Shown piece by piece: positions 35,177-46,552 of a stretch of 64,000 bases of DNA. Source of the stretch: Nephromyces sp. MM_2019 (lineage: Eukaryota; Apicomplexa; Aconoidasida; Nephromycida). A program made the translations under genes and the position numbers. Below the pieces are notes generated by a model that was not told where the DNA came from, did no database searches, and saw only the letters and a list, made by a program, of their open reading frames with translations. Location of the stretch: positions 1-64,000 of the forward strand of contig JADHZB010000410.1 of the NCBI GenBank assembly GCA_015657535.1. Direction: 5' to 3'. Position 1 is the stretch's first letter; every line of letters starts with the position of its first letter.

Positions 35177-37297
35177 ATGTCCACTCCACCACCATTTCCT
35201 CCAAAGGGAAAACTTTTATTTTCCTTTGATGGTGAGGCCTTCCATTTGGGTGACTGGGTAGTCTTGAAGTCTGATAGAGAGCGTGATTGGGTAGCCTGTA
35301 TAGTGGAATTTATTCCACCCTCTCAAACAAATCTTGATGAAGAATCTTATAATCCAGAGAATCCTCCTTCATCAGGCTCCATCTGTTCACAATGGGCTTG
35401 GCATATAGATGAGCTCAAAGAATATGCTATGCCTAGCCTCAATACTGAACTATATAGTGAATATGAAATAATCCCATGCTCTGATATGGACTATAACCCC
35501 GTAGAAAGCATAAAAAGAAGGGTTGAAGTAGTTCATTATTCTCAATTTAAACAACTCAAACGCCTACCCTCAAAGAGCAAAACTTGGCCACCACAAACAC
35601 TATTTTGGAGGCAAACCTTTAGTGACAATAATGGGTTACAGCCTCCACTAGAAGAAGAGATAGCTTCCATAAGGCCTACCAGCCAAAGCAATGTTTATGG
35701 ATCCAAAATGACACTCGAAAAATATGATATTCTCAAATATTATGCTACCACTTTTTCACCACTCTATGAATTTTTTATAACACCGCGTAATCCTGATGCT
35801 ATCTATTCTAATTGCTTACGATGCCACACAACATTTGATTCCAATACAATCTCGTTTCTAGAAAGGTGGGCCAAAAGTACACCGGAGAACCGACCTAGCA
35901 TACCAACTTTAGCTTTACAAAACAAAAGATTCCCATCGAAACCTGACAAAGAAGTTGTTTGCCCTTTCTGCAATTATTCTAACTTATTTAAAAATCTGCC
36001 TCAAAATCAGCAGCCATCTATAGAGGAAACAAAAAAAGAAGGAACTCAGAAAGACACACCAATTACAAAAGACTCTGGAGAGGAAAATCCAGATGAAAAA
36101 CAAGAAATTATTGAGCCTGTTTTGAATACTCCACCAACTCAAACTGCGAAGCACATCACAGAACCTCCAACTAAAAAATTTAAGACAGCCCCATCAGCTC
36201 AAACATACCATGACACACAACCTCAAGAGACACAGCAGCTTGTAAGAAAGCTAAATATCAAATCGAAAACAACATCCATACCCACAGCAGACTCTACCTC
36301 TAGATCACAAACACCTACTGAGCCTATCTCAACTACACCAGCCACACAGAAAGCACAATATTCACAGCGCCTTTTATCTAAGCTTAAGCACTCATTCGAT
36401 ACGGGTCTAGAAGAAATGAAAAAATTATATTTAGAAGCTGAGATAATACACACGAATTCTCATGAATTATCTACTCTAATTTACAAGACTATTTTAGAAA
36501 CTTATAACGATACCAAAGAGAGAAGGCAGCGTTTTTATGAAATTTCAGAAAACTTACAAAGGGAAAATAATTTTGATTTAAGGAAAAAAATTTTAACCGG
36601 AAAAATTTCTGTAAAAGAATTGGTCTTAATGGATACTCAAAGTTTAGCCCCAGAATCCCTTCAAAAGGAGAGGGAAGAGCAACGAAAGCGTTATTTTGAA
36701 TCTACAGTCCGGCTAAGAGAAACAGACTTGCCTTTAATTGTTAAAAAGGTCGGAAATTATATCATTACCACTGAAAATGATTTGAATACAGCTACAAGAA
36801 AAACATCCCAACCGAAGCAAAATTTAAAACACTTTGACCTAGAACCTCTAAAAAAGAGAAAAGATCGACAACCTTCCTCATCTTCCGCTTCATCCGCATC
36901 TTCTAAATCCTCTTCATCTTCTCAAGGTGACACGAGCAGTAGTGAATATAACGATTCGGACAAGCAGCCCGATGAGACTGAAATTTCCCCCACAACTATA
37001 GATGATACTAGCTCTCCATCAACACTAAACCAATTAAACTCCAGTCTTAAAAGAAATGGAGATGGAGATAATCATTACAACACAGATAGTGATAACGAAT
37101 CAAATGATGAAAAGGAATTATATGAGCTCCCATCTCTAAGTCGATTTGGTTTAAATAGTGTGTACAATCATATTAAAAAAATTCTTAGCATCGCGCCTGA
37201 AAAGCTTCAAGAACCCTTCCATTTGATGGCCAACATAGCTATAGATAGGATTGAAGAATTACGGATCATCCATAAAGCTCACTCTAACAACGTTTGA
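35177..37297 (+). CDS. BAH domain / Cys4 / TFIIS central domain nuclear protein
   Basis: Single exon, 706 residues. A BAH-type domain begins near residue 20 (FHLGDWVVLKSDRERDWVACIVEF) and runs to about 150, with SQWAWHIDEL and RRVEVVHYSQF. BAH domains read nucleosomes or modified histone tails. Four cysteines, C213-x2-C216 and C262-x2-C265, form a probable zinc ribbon or degenerate PHD. A low-complexity linker leads to a TFIIS central (TFS2M) domain at about 395-520 (SQRLLSKLKHSF, LRKKILTGKISVKELVLMDTQSLAPE, REEQRKRYFES), which contacts RNA polymerase II in TFIIS and Bye1/PHF3-type proteins. The last part is Ser/Asp-rich, with a final helical block. The catalytic TFIIS domain III and a SPOC domain are not visible. 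This suggests a chromatin-linked transcription elongation factor. The domain order is seen; the function is inferred. Confidence 0.85.
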   Translation: MSTPPPFPPKGKLLFSFDGEAFHLGDWVVLKSDRERDWVACIVEFIPPSQTNLDEESYNPENPPSSGSICSQWAWHIDELKEYAMPSLNTELYSEYEIIPCSDMDYNPVESIKRRVEVVHYSQFKQLKRLPSKSKTWPPQTLFWRQTFSDNNGLQPPLEEEIASIRPTSQSNVYGSKMTLEKYDILKYYATTFSPLYEFFITPRNPDAIYSNCLRCHTTFDSNTISFLERWAKSTPENRPSIPTLALQNKRFPSKPDKEVVCPFCNYSNLFKNLPQNQQPSIEETKKEGTQKDTPITKDSGEENPDEKQEIIEPVLNTPPTQTAKHITEPPTKKFKTAPSAQTYHDTQPQETQQLVRKLNIKSKTTSIPTADSTSRSQTPTEPISTTPATQKAQYSQRLLSKLKHSFDTGLEEMKKLYLEAEIIHTNSHELSTLIYKTILETYNDTKERRQRFYEISENLQRENNFDLRKKILTGKISVKELVLMDTQSLAPESLQKEREEQRKRYFESTVRLRETDLPLIVKKVGNYIITTENDLNTATRKTSQPKQNLKHFDLEPLKKRKDRQPSSSSASSASSKSSSSSQGDTSSSEYNDSDKQPDETEISPTTIDDTSSPSTLNQLNSSLKRNGDGDNHYNTDSDNESNDEKELYELPSLSRFGLNSVYNHIKKILSIAPEKLQEPFHLMANIAIDRIEELRIIHKAHSNNV

Positions 37298-38269
37298 TTT
37301 TATGTATTCACTAAATCTGTAATATAAAATTATTATCAGGAAGAGATTTGGTGTAATTATTTCTGTGGAGTATCGCCATTTGAAATCCAGTCTGAGCATC
37401 GCCAAAACTTTTATCACATAAAAATTTTAAAAATCATAACTAAGACTACACTTGTATGCAAAACCTTTTTTATAACAATGATATGGCATTAATTTAAACT
37501 TGGAAAATATTTATAAAAGCCAACATTAGCTAAATTGAAAAGAAAAATCATTTTTTGTCCTTATTTAAATAATTATGATTCTTTATGAATTCTAGCACAT
37601 TTACCGTAGTAGAATACAGCATTTACTTTTTGTTATATATTTACAAATTTCAAATACCCAGATAATTTTAAAATTATGTGGCATAATTTTTATTTTGATA
37701 TAATATTTGAACCTGATAACTCATCGCTAATTTCCCGAGAATAACATTCAATTTTAAAATAAAAACGTATTTAAAGTTTGATTTCATTAATTTTATTTGA
37801 GGTCGATGATGAATTTAAAAGGACCAAAGGATTTAAGCTAAAAAAATAATTTTTACTCTAATGATACTGTTTAAGATATATGAATTTTTGTGATCTAGTT
37901 TATATTTCTGATGATATAATTAAATCCTATTGGCTAGTTCATTATTATTAGGTTGAGAAAGGTAAAAGTAAAGCTAGGCCATATGACATTAAAAAAATTT
38001 GTATCATTATTATTAAGACCATGGTAAGTTTAACATGTAGTTTTTATATTCATAAATTTGTTAGCGCTTTCATAAAGTGTTCATTGTATGTTCATTGCAG
38101 GTGTGTTTCTTGTATGCTCTAGAGTATAGTTGTAAACAGAAATATTTGCTGATTTCTTGTAAAATTATGGGTACTCAAGCTTGGAGATGCAAAAGATGAT
38201 AGTTCGATAGCTGTAATTTTATCTGTTACATGGCTCAGTTATTCTTGAATATACACGCGAGGTTGAAAA
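37298..38269. other. Convergent intergenic spacer
   Basis: AT-rich 3' flanks of the BAH gene (+) and ESF2 (-), with no feature I can name. Confidence 0.6.
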
Positions 38270-39248
38270 CTAAAGGGCTATAGCTTCCAAAAGTGCTTTT
38301 TCATCACTTTGTTGGCTAGGAATTTCTTGGAAATTTGCTGAATTCTCCGAATTGCTAATTTTCTCTAAATTTTTAGCTTTATTTTGTTGCTTCAATCGAT
38401 GATTTCTTTTTTCGACTTGTTTAAGATAGAATGTGTTTTCACGTTGAGTTTGCTGTCCTTGAACCCGTAATTTATCAGTTCGTACTGTGCGCTTGTATGT
38501 TCGCTCTTCTGCAAGCTCTGCCCACTCGAAGTTCTTTAAATATTTTATTGTCCAGATGTCGTCTCTCCAAAAGTTATGGCGCTTCTTTCCCCCTATAATT
38601 TGCCCGTTAAGGGCCAATGCTACACGTTTTGCAATTGATTTCTGGTAAAATTCAATCCAACCTTCAGTAAATTTCTGCTTTTTGCATCCGTTATGCTTCA
38701 TTCTATTTTTTTGTTGGGCTGAAATTATTTGAATCAAGAAGTCATATTTGTGTTAGGTTAGGATATTTATGAAGTGATTTCTATATAAAAGTGTTTGAAT
38801 TGTGCGAAAAATTATTATACGCGCAACAATTCATGTAGCATACGATCATTATTCAAGTGCTATGGAAATCATGGAATATACCCTAGATACTAATAATTAA
38901 GCAGTATATATTTTCATAACAATTAGATCGTAGTGAATCTCATAATAAATATCTTTAAAAGAAAATGTGTCCTAAGGTGTCTAAGCAAGTTGATAGATTA
39001 AGTGATTTGCTAGATAAAGCTGAAGAAATACAAACGAGTGTATTTCATTAAACTGAATACATACTTGAGTCTTCAGGCTTAAGGTAAATCCTCCCGACAT
39101 TGCCGAATTGTAGCATATAACTTCTAAGTTTATGTACACCCATATATGGAGGGATGTTGGATAAATAAATCACACCTTTCTTGGCTGGTGGTGATGAATT
39201 AATAGCGGTAGCTTGTGCCTGCTCATTTTTATCATCCATGATCTTCAT
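38270..39248 (-). CDS. ESF2: Pre-rRNA processing factor ESF2/ABT1
   Basis: Two exons (39065-39248 and 38270-38718) give 210 residues. ESF2/ABT1 is a nucleolar RRM protein of the small-subunit processome that works with helicase Dbp8 in 18S rRNA maturation. The RRM begins at KKGVIYLSNIPPYMGVHKLR with RNP2-like VIYLSNIP, continues through FGNVGRIYLKPED, and after the intron has FTEGWIEFYQKSIAKRVALALNGQIIGGKKR, followed by FWRDDIWTIKYLKNFEWAEL, which is diagnostic for the family. The C-terminal helix (RTVRTDKLRVQGQQTQREN and YLKQVEKRNHRL) also fits. It is near the short end for the family, with a trimmed tail. The ATG at 39248 is chosen because MKIMDD opens the frame and no acceptor lies upstream. 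Confidence 0.93.
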
Positions 39249-40733
39249 TATGTTTGATAAACTTGATTGTTACTTTTATTTGTCGTCACTTGTCCTTAAC
39301 TTGGGTTGAATATAGTTATGCAATGTGAAGGATTAAAGTCGCTTAGTTGCTAAAGGTAATCAAGTTAACCTTTTTTAATAAGAAAGTAAATCGTTTAATT
39401 ATGGGGTAAAGAGTTAATGAAGAAAGTTAAAACTTGAACAAAAGTTGAAGCCTTTATTGTGTTTTATTTTCAATATAGAATTATGTTAAAGCATGAACAT
39501 AGGAGATTTAGTGTGTTGTTCACTTAAATGTAGTATGCGTGATTGGTTCTTACTAATTTTAGCTTCTATTACATTACCGACTCAAGTCAACAGAAATATG
39601 TTATGACACTATCAATTTCGTAAAGCTTGAATATAAATCCACTAATTTTTTGTTAAATCCTATAGATGGGGCTTTGTAAAAGGAAAGCTACGAAACACAT
39701 GCACATCTGCAACAATCAATGTATATAAAGCTAGTACTAGAAACTAGTATTACTTTTATGATACCCCCTTTCAGTTAGATATGATGTTGTGGTAAACTTA
39801 ATTCAAGGCTAGTTATCCAATTTTGATTGTTTTCTTTGTTTTGGTTCAGGGAGGTTTTTTGTTTGCAATTTTACAATAAAAGTTATTAGTATTTATTTTT
39901 TTCAAATCGTATTTATCTGATATCACATCTTTTACCAACTCTGCTTATTAACCCCTGCAGTTAAGCATATTAGATTTACCCTCCTCTTAACAAAGGTAAT
40001 GTGTAATTATATATATACTTCATTGAAGTTTAACTACACACAAAATTACAAAAACTAAATCTCCTTGTACCTAAAGTACGAATAATTTTATAAACACAGT
40101 CATGAAGATATACGCAAATCATCCATATAACTATAAATTCCAATATAACAACACCGATTTACATTCTTACAACATCACAAATACACACAATATTACCTAT
40201 CCAACACCTTAAGCACATTCACATAGCTTTGTTAAAACAAATAATACTTATATAGCCTTGTACATTAAGATCTTGACTACCCACATTAAAGCACAAGCTT
40301 TACATACCAATTTTGCATCTAAACAAACAAATTGTACATCTCTAAATGTAATTTAAATCCACAGCATCCATATCTACAGCTCTATGTTTACATTAGTCGT
40401 TGACTGATTATTATAGATGAAATTATTTATTTAAAAATTTCTTGCTATTAACTATTTAACTTGAATCATTCCCTAGATAAATCTATTCCATAAATTATAA
40501 TTAAAAATAAATTAGACTTAAATTGCTTTCAAACACAAATTGATTCAAATATTAAAATTAAAAGTGACGAGGTTAATCCTTACCCATTTCATATACATTA
40601 CTTTAATTTTGCTAAATTACATGTATATATAAGACTCACACTCTGCAGCACATGGACTAATTTAAAATTTTTACACAATTAAGCTTATAATTATAATAAC
40701 AAACAAACTTTTAATTTTTATAACTGATTATAG
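39249..40733. other. Divergent intergenic region
   Basis: Separates ESF2 (-) from QCR6 (+). An acceptor-like ATTATAG sits directly before the QCR6 ATG, so a 5' untranslated exon of QCR6 probably lies here, but I cannot place it. Confidence 0.55.
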
Positions 40734-41481
40734 ATGGCATACCCCTACACATCGGAATATTTTATAAAATTCCCCGAATATATACCTCCTCCATCGTTTG
40801 AAGAAGGCTGTAAGGACCCAAAGATCAAACTTGAGACTGCGTGCTTACCTGAATGCTCAAGATGGGTTCAAGAATATCAGGTAATATAACTTAAACATAT
40901 CCCCACATTTTATCCATTGCGTGCTATAATTGTTCTCAAAAACATTCAAATTTATTTTTAACACCTATAACCATGCACACCACAATACTAAACTTAAAAG
41001 TCTATATCTATGTTAAATGATAACCAAAACTCTTCATTAAACGTAATATTTTCAATTAAGGAAATATTGAATTGAAAACTTTAAATTTTTACTATACAAC
41101 TGCCATACACCTTTCTGATCACAATATTTAAGTGCATAGCCCTTTCATAGTAAATCTAGCTTGCTCCTTGATAATTATCCACACAAATCATTAAGTTTAC
41201 ATAAACTAATTTGTTTCTTCCTCTTTTCCTTTTTAAGTCATGCGTTAAGCGAATAAGGGCACGAACAGATGGTAAAGGGGATTGTGCAGGACAGTATGAA
41301 GAATTAGGGGTTTGTCTGGATCATTGTGTAAGCTAAGCAGTTAAACACTTTATATTTCTACTTGTTATCTTTTCACTTAATAATATATTTATGGTTCTTC
41401 AACATTCTTTATATAAGCTATTTTCATTTATTTTTTTTTAATCCACAGATTTCGCATGAGTTGTTTAAGTACCTTAAATGA
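40734..41481 (+). CDS. QCR6: Cytochrome bc1 complex subunit 6 (hinge protein)
   Basis: Small acidic subunit of mitochondrial complex III that supports cytochrome c docking near cytochrome c1. Three exons (40734-40880, 41238-41327, 41449-41481), all phase 0, give 89 residues. Family cysteines sit in the usual helical hairpin: ACLPECSRWVQEYQ, SCVKRIRAR, GDCAGQYEELGVCLDHC, and the closing HCISHELFKYLK matches the conserved end of UQCRH. The N-terminus (MAYPYTSEYFIKFPEY) lacks the long acidic run of animal and yeast forms. An AG acceptor immediately before the ATG implies an intron in the 5' UTR. Confidence 0.93.
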
Positions 41482-42012
41482 CACGAATTAATTTCCAGCA
41501 TAAATCCCCACTTATATACTACAATTTTTATATAAACATCTAGTTTATGAAAAAATGAATTTTTCTTATACACATTATTTTATATTATACAAACATTTGA
41601 ACTTAATATTATATTAAATGTTTTACACTAAAGCAAATATACTTTCACAAATGTTACTAGTAAAAACAAAAAAGTATATTCCTCGAATCAAAACTTTATT
41701 TGAGATGTAATTTTATAAGCATATCGAATTTGCTGTAAAGGATATAACAATTAGTAAGAATTAGTTTAAAAAATTTTGATTTTGAGGGTTTAATTGATGT
41801 TCAAATAATTTTGTTCAGTGCGTAGGGCAAAATATACAACTTAAGAAAAGTGTATTGAATTTCTAAGAGGGATGGTGCTTTTATATCTTAAGCCAATAGT
41901 TGAAATAAATTTAACAAAAAAGCGGTTATATATGCACCATGAATCTAAAAAGCTAGTTAAGTTGTATAAAATGTCATACAAACACAAATATTCAAAGAGC
42001 CAAAGCCACCAT
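41482..42012. other. Convergent intergenic spacer
   Basis: Short AT-rich 3' flanks of QCR6 (+) and RPL15 (-), nothing else seen. Confidence 0.6.
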
Positions 42013-43355
42013 CTAACGATAACGTTTAAGGCTGATGATTTCGTTTCTCTTCCAGAATGCCCTGCGAGATGGTCTGATATGGTGAGCTCTTCCACCCTTA
42101 GCAAGGAGACCTCTGCCCTTTTTGCCTGAAGATAAATAAATGTATTTATGAATTAAGATTAGATTGTAAATAAATTCGTTACAAGTACAAAGTTTGCTAC
42201 ATTAATTAATTTTCTAAAATTCTGAAAATTCTGTTTATTAATATTCATACCTGAAGCAGTAAGGCCTCTGAGTTCACGATGTTTGTGAGTGGGGTCACAT
42301 ATCCAATTGCTCTTAGGATCGTTGCGGATAGCGTTATGGTTAGGGTCAATAAGGATAACTTCGAAGTATTTGTAGGTTGCATCTTGAGCTACCCAGTATG
42401 AGTTTAATACTCTCATGTTTCCGCATATCTTACGTCCAACACGACCTTCAGCAATAGTTTTAAGACTCAAGTTTGACTTTTGTTTCTTAACACCTGAGAA
42501 ATTATAAAAATTTATGAAGTTTTTTATAAATCAGCAAATCTACTACGTTTGCATATATAACTAACTATGTTTCTGAAAGTAGTGTAATAAGAAATTTTAA
42601 TTATTGCATGTTATTTTTCCAGATTATGAGATTAATCTCACGGATAAGGTAAAATAGAACTTTTATTCAAAGCTAACCATGATGTTTAGGTTTTCCATAG
42701 ACGATTCCTTTTGCAACCATCTTCTTTCGGTCACCACGTCTTACACGAACACGATAGATAACGTATCCTTCCTTTGCCTTGTATCCTAGCCTCCTTGCCT
42801 TGTCTGGGCGTGTAGGATGAGTTAAACGGTTGACAGCTGTCTGATGTCTGAAAGTGAATGCAACAAAATGATAAAAATAAGTATTAATATAAGTATATTG
42901 TTTCATTGTTAAGTTTGAACTGTGATTCCCATATAGTGAAGGTTTTAGATGAGTTCTAAAGCCTTAAATAGATAGTCAATGTTTAAATATGTTGAATGTA
43001 CCTTTCGATTTATTGTTATATTTGTTTAAAATGTAATAAAGAATATAGATATATCTAATGAAGAAGTTATTGGACATTTATGTTATGCGAATAGACAAAC
43101 CTAAATTCCCAAGAGCGAACACGCATGAGAAAGCGCATCACGTCGGATTGCTTCTTCTTCCATAATTCTTCCATATATCTGCGATAGAGATGTGAATATG
43201 TATGATAAGAACAAGAATATTCTTCTTCTTCTCCTAGATATATCTTAATCATTGAATACGGTCAGTGTTCTCTTGAGTTAGATAACTAAGCATTGTAAAC
43301 GAATAATCAGTTAAAAGGAAGGAGGACAGAAATCGACTTACTTGTAAGCACCCAT
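42013..43355 (-). CDS. RPL15: 60S ribosomal protein L15 (eL15)
   Basis: Five exons (43342-43355, 43101-43178, 42678-42847, 42251-42493, 42013-42125) give 205 residues, the normal size for eL15. The first exon codes only MGAY plus two bases, so an ORF scan misses it. Landmarks in order are [68 protein letters not shown]-like [43 protein letters not shown] and [11 protein letters not shown]. The stop is TAG. eL15 is a core protein of the large subunit near the E site. An ORF that reads on through exon 5 in another frame is spurious. Divergent residues ([15 protein letters not shown]) point to an alveolate-type protein. Confidence 0.97.
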
Positions 43356-46126
43356 CTTGCCGATATCAGTGTTGAAGAAGAAATAAATTAATGCAAATAT
43401 ATAAAAACAGAGGTATAGTTACACTAAAACGTGTAAATTGTAGAGGTTAGAAAATAAGTTGAGAGGAAAAATAAAATATATTCAAGAGGTATAAACAATT
43501 TGTATACCAAAAAAAGAAAAGAGGAAGCTTATGTTGATAGGAAATCGTAGAAACTATCTTCTCGCTGACAATACATTCGAATAATAATTAAGCTACCATT
43601 AAGAAAATCATCACAAACTCAGCAAAACAAACAAAAGAAACATGTGTTGTGTTGAGCGTACACGCATTATTAATCTAGGTTAATTATATTAATTGCTTAA
43701 ACAATATATACACACGAACCTTTATTACTAAATGGATGGTGAGCTTATGTTATTTGAAAGATCAAGCTGACATGCAGTTAATAGAATTAAAAATTAATTA
43801 ATGGGATTGCTTGTTAATTATATACATGTGTTTAACTCTACTCAATGCATTGTATGTTAAACCTTAATTAACCTTCAATGTAAATGTATTTATTATGCAT
43901 ACATGTTTCTGTTTATTTATCTATACGTATATTTTATTCATTAACTTTAAGTAGCTCTCTTAAACCCTTTGGACTAGTATCTTAACACATAGTTTGCAGG
44001 GTTAATACTTAGCACCAATTAACTACATAACAAACAAAGGAGCCCCGACAGGCTGTCATACCCATGTTGCTCAGTTGACATGTCTGTATTATATAAACAC
44101 CATAGGTGAGGGGTTAATCAATTGAATAAAATAATAACCTCATCACTAGCACATTCGATAAAAAAATGTATATCTACTTTATCCCATATTTCCCGTACCA
44201 CTTAATATGAAACAGAAACTTAAGAATTTACGAATATTTTTATTTACTTCAAATACCATAAAATTCACTTTATTTAACCTTCAATCTATGAAATCCATTT
44301 TGTTTACGTTATATCGAAATTAAGATAATTTTTCAAGATATAGTGACGATTGCTATATTAAAAATGGTGCCCTCTATGCTGTTTAAACTCGCTTCGAAAC
44401 TTCGCAAATGAAATTATAAACCTTTTTCCTTGTAATTCTTTTATTAATACAATTAGTGATTTGCTTGGAACTTAATCAAACTACTTTTCACCAGTTTTAA
44501 ATTAATAGTTTGATAAAATTAAGCACTTATTATTTCTCAACATGTTTTTTTTAAATTTGTACTGATTACACATTTTTGTAGTAATTGGCATTAAGATAAT
44601 TTTAATAGAATAATATACTTAAGTTTAATAGGATAATATACTTAAATTTAATAGGATAATATACTTAAGTTTAATAGGATAATATACTTAAATTTAATAG
44701 GATAATATACTTAAGTTTAATAGGATAATATACTTAAGTTTAATCCATTATTGATTTATTTTTCCATTCTCTTGTCAATTCAGCCATTAAATTGTTCTAA
44801 GTAATTTAACAAACTTTTAAGGAGTTGTTAGACAAATTTAATTTTAAATCTGAACAGTAATACATTGTTTTAGAGCCAGGCACCTTCCTTATTTTCCATT
44901 TTTACCTAATTGGATAAGTTTTCGAACAATCTTGTTGATTGAGATGAAAATTTTATACTTTAAAGTCTACCTTGATTAATTATATACTACACACTTGAGT
45001 GTCCCAGCAAAATTCTATCACAAAATGATTTGTAATTCAAAACTACTAATTTGAGGGGATTATCTTGCTATACCATACATTATTTCAACTATCTGTATAT
45101 CTGAAGCCTTTATAATGTACACTTTTTTGTAGTTGTATTATCTTGTGCTTATGCATTTGGATCTAGAAACAAATTATTTACAAATCGAATTATTATTGTA
45201 TTTTAAAAAACCCGATGCATTGTCTAGAAGAATTATTCTAAATCTTTTGAATAAGCTTCAAAAATTTCACAATCTTTGATGGTGTAATTTAGCTAAAAAT
45301 GCAGCCCCAAACTGATAAATTCCTAATCATTAAATTGAACAAACTAATATAAAAATTTCTAAAAGGGCCAAGGCATAAATTGAAAGCTATATCATATTGG
45401 TATAAATAACTGAGTCAACCCTTGTTAACTATTCTAAAAAATTAAAATATCCCCCTTGATTATTTTCCGTCGTGTCTAAAAATAAACCTTTTAATTATTT
45501 GCAAAGCTAAAGCATCAATACTTTTTATGAAATTAAAAATGGGCTTGTTACAAGATGATGTTGCGGTAAATGCTTTTTCAAGGATTATTTAAAATAGATA
45601 AGTATCATTTGGTAATAAAAGATTCCAAGTACGTTGTTATGCTGTAAAGATGGGTCAGTTTATACTAGATTGAGACCTAAGTAAATAAATTATTTATAAT
45701 TACTTAGTTATTCTTAGTATTTATATAAATTAACAAATTATTGATTGTCGTAATTACTTGGTTTAAGTGCTTTAATGTATGTATTTTCTTCAATTAAACC
45801 CATGAAATTTTAATCCATTAATTGGATTTTTAAAATTTTTTAAAAGAAATTGATTTGTTCATGGAAATGAGGAAAAATGGCACGCACACTCTTTATCATT
45901 GTCGAAATGTACGTGTGGAACGGTTTTACTGTAAATATAAATTATTTATTGGTCTCTATCCTTAAAACACTTGAAATTTCAAAGATTGGGCAAAAGTAGT
46001 TTATGAAAGTTCCGAGAAAACCTAACCTTCGATAAATATATGATTTAATTACACACAAGCAAAAAGATCCCAAAAAATGTCGTAAATATAGCTCGAAATA
46101 GGATATATTACCGGTCTTCAATTAGT
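43356..46126. other. Intergenic region with 23-base tandem repeat
   Basis: Spacer of 2.8 kb upstream of RPL15 and downstream of the 141-residue gene. It contains a locally GC-richer patch with two small hairpins near 44038-44090 and a clean 23-base tandem repeat at 44601-44738. I see no coding exon. Confidence 0.55.
44601..44738. repeat. Six-copy 23-base tandem repeat
   Basis: The unit TTTAATAGGATAATATACTTAAG occurs six times head to tail. The first copy differs by one base (GAATAA for GGATAA), and the last base of the unit reads G, A, G, A, G, G. A seventh copy begins (TTTAAT) and breaks off. Confidence 0.95.
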
Positions 46127-46552
46127 TTAATGGTCTAAATTCCAAAGCGAAAGACTGAGTTGTAGCTCACTTATCTGCTTGCTAAATGAGTGTTGTTGTT
46201 CTTTTTTATTTTCAGTAGGCGAAGTGGTAGACGTTGACTTGTTAACTTTGGTTTGATCAATTTTGGAATTTTCTGAGTTTGTTAGCTCACTAGGAATTCT
46301 AGGTTGAATATAGGGGTGATTGTTAAATAAGTTCATCCTATGCTTTAAGCCTCCAGGCATATTCAGATTCATATGTGATCGATGATTGCAACTGATTCTC
46401 ATCGGCTTGTAAGGTTCTTGAATTTCTTCTTCTAGCAGAGCTACAAGTGCTTGTAAGGAGGAATTTTTTGTGAAGGCCTCCTCATTTGGAGGTTTAATCA
46501 TAAAGAGTGGGTGTGTATCCTCCTCATTTTCAGAGTGCTCCTCTGCTGACAT
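46127..46552 (-). CDS. Hypothetical 141-residue protein
   Basis: Single-exon frame starting MSAEEHSENEEDTHPLF. I do not recognise a family. It is acidic and polar at the start, has a helix LQALVALLEEEIQEPYKPMRI, a Met/Asn-rich middle with several His, a Ser/Thr/Lys-rich linker, and ends ELQLSLSLWNLDH. The frame is fully open, codon use resembles neighbouring genes and no overlapping alternative exists, so it is probably real. No signal peptide or membrane segment is evident. It lies alone in a gene-poor stretch. Confidence 0.6.
   Translation of the reverse strand: MSAEEHSENEEDTHPLFMIKPPNEEAFTKNSSLQALVALLEEEIQEPYKPMRISCNHRSHMNLNMPGGLKHRMNLFNNHPYIQPRIPSELTNSENSKIDQTKVNKSTSTTSPTENKKEQQHSFSKQISELQLSLSLWNLDH

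Noticed and set aside
41841..42129. Frames on both strands over RPL15 exon 5
   Set aside because: Shadows; the correct frame ends [11 protein letters not shown]...RYR at TAG 42013.
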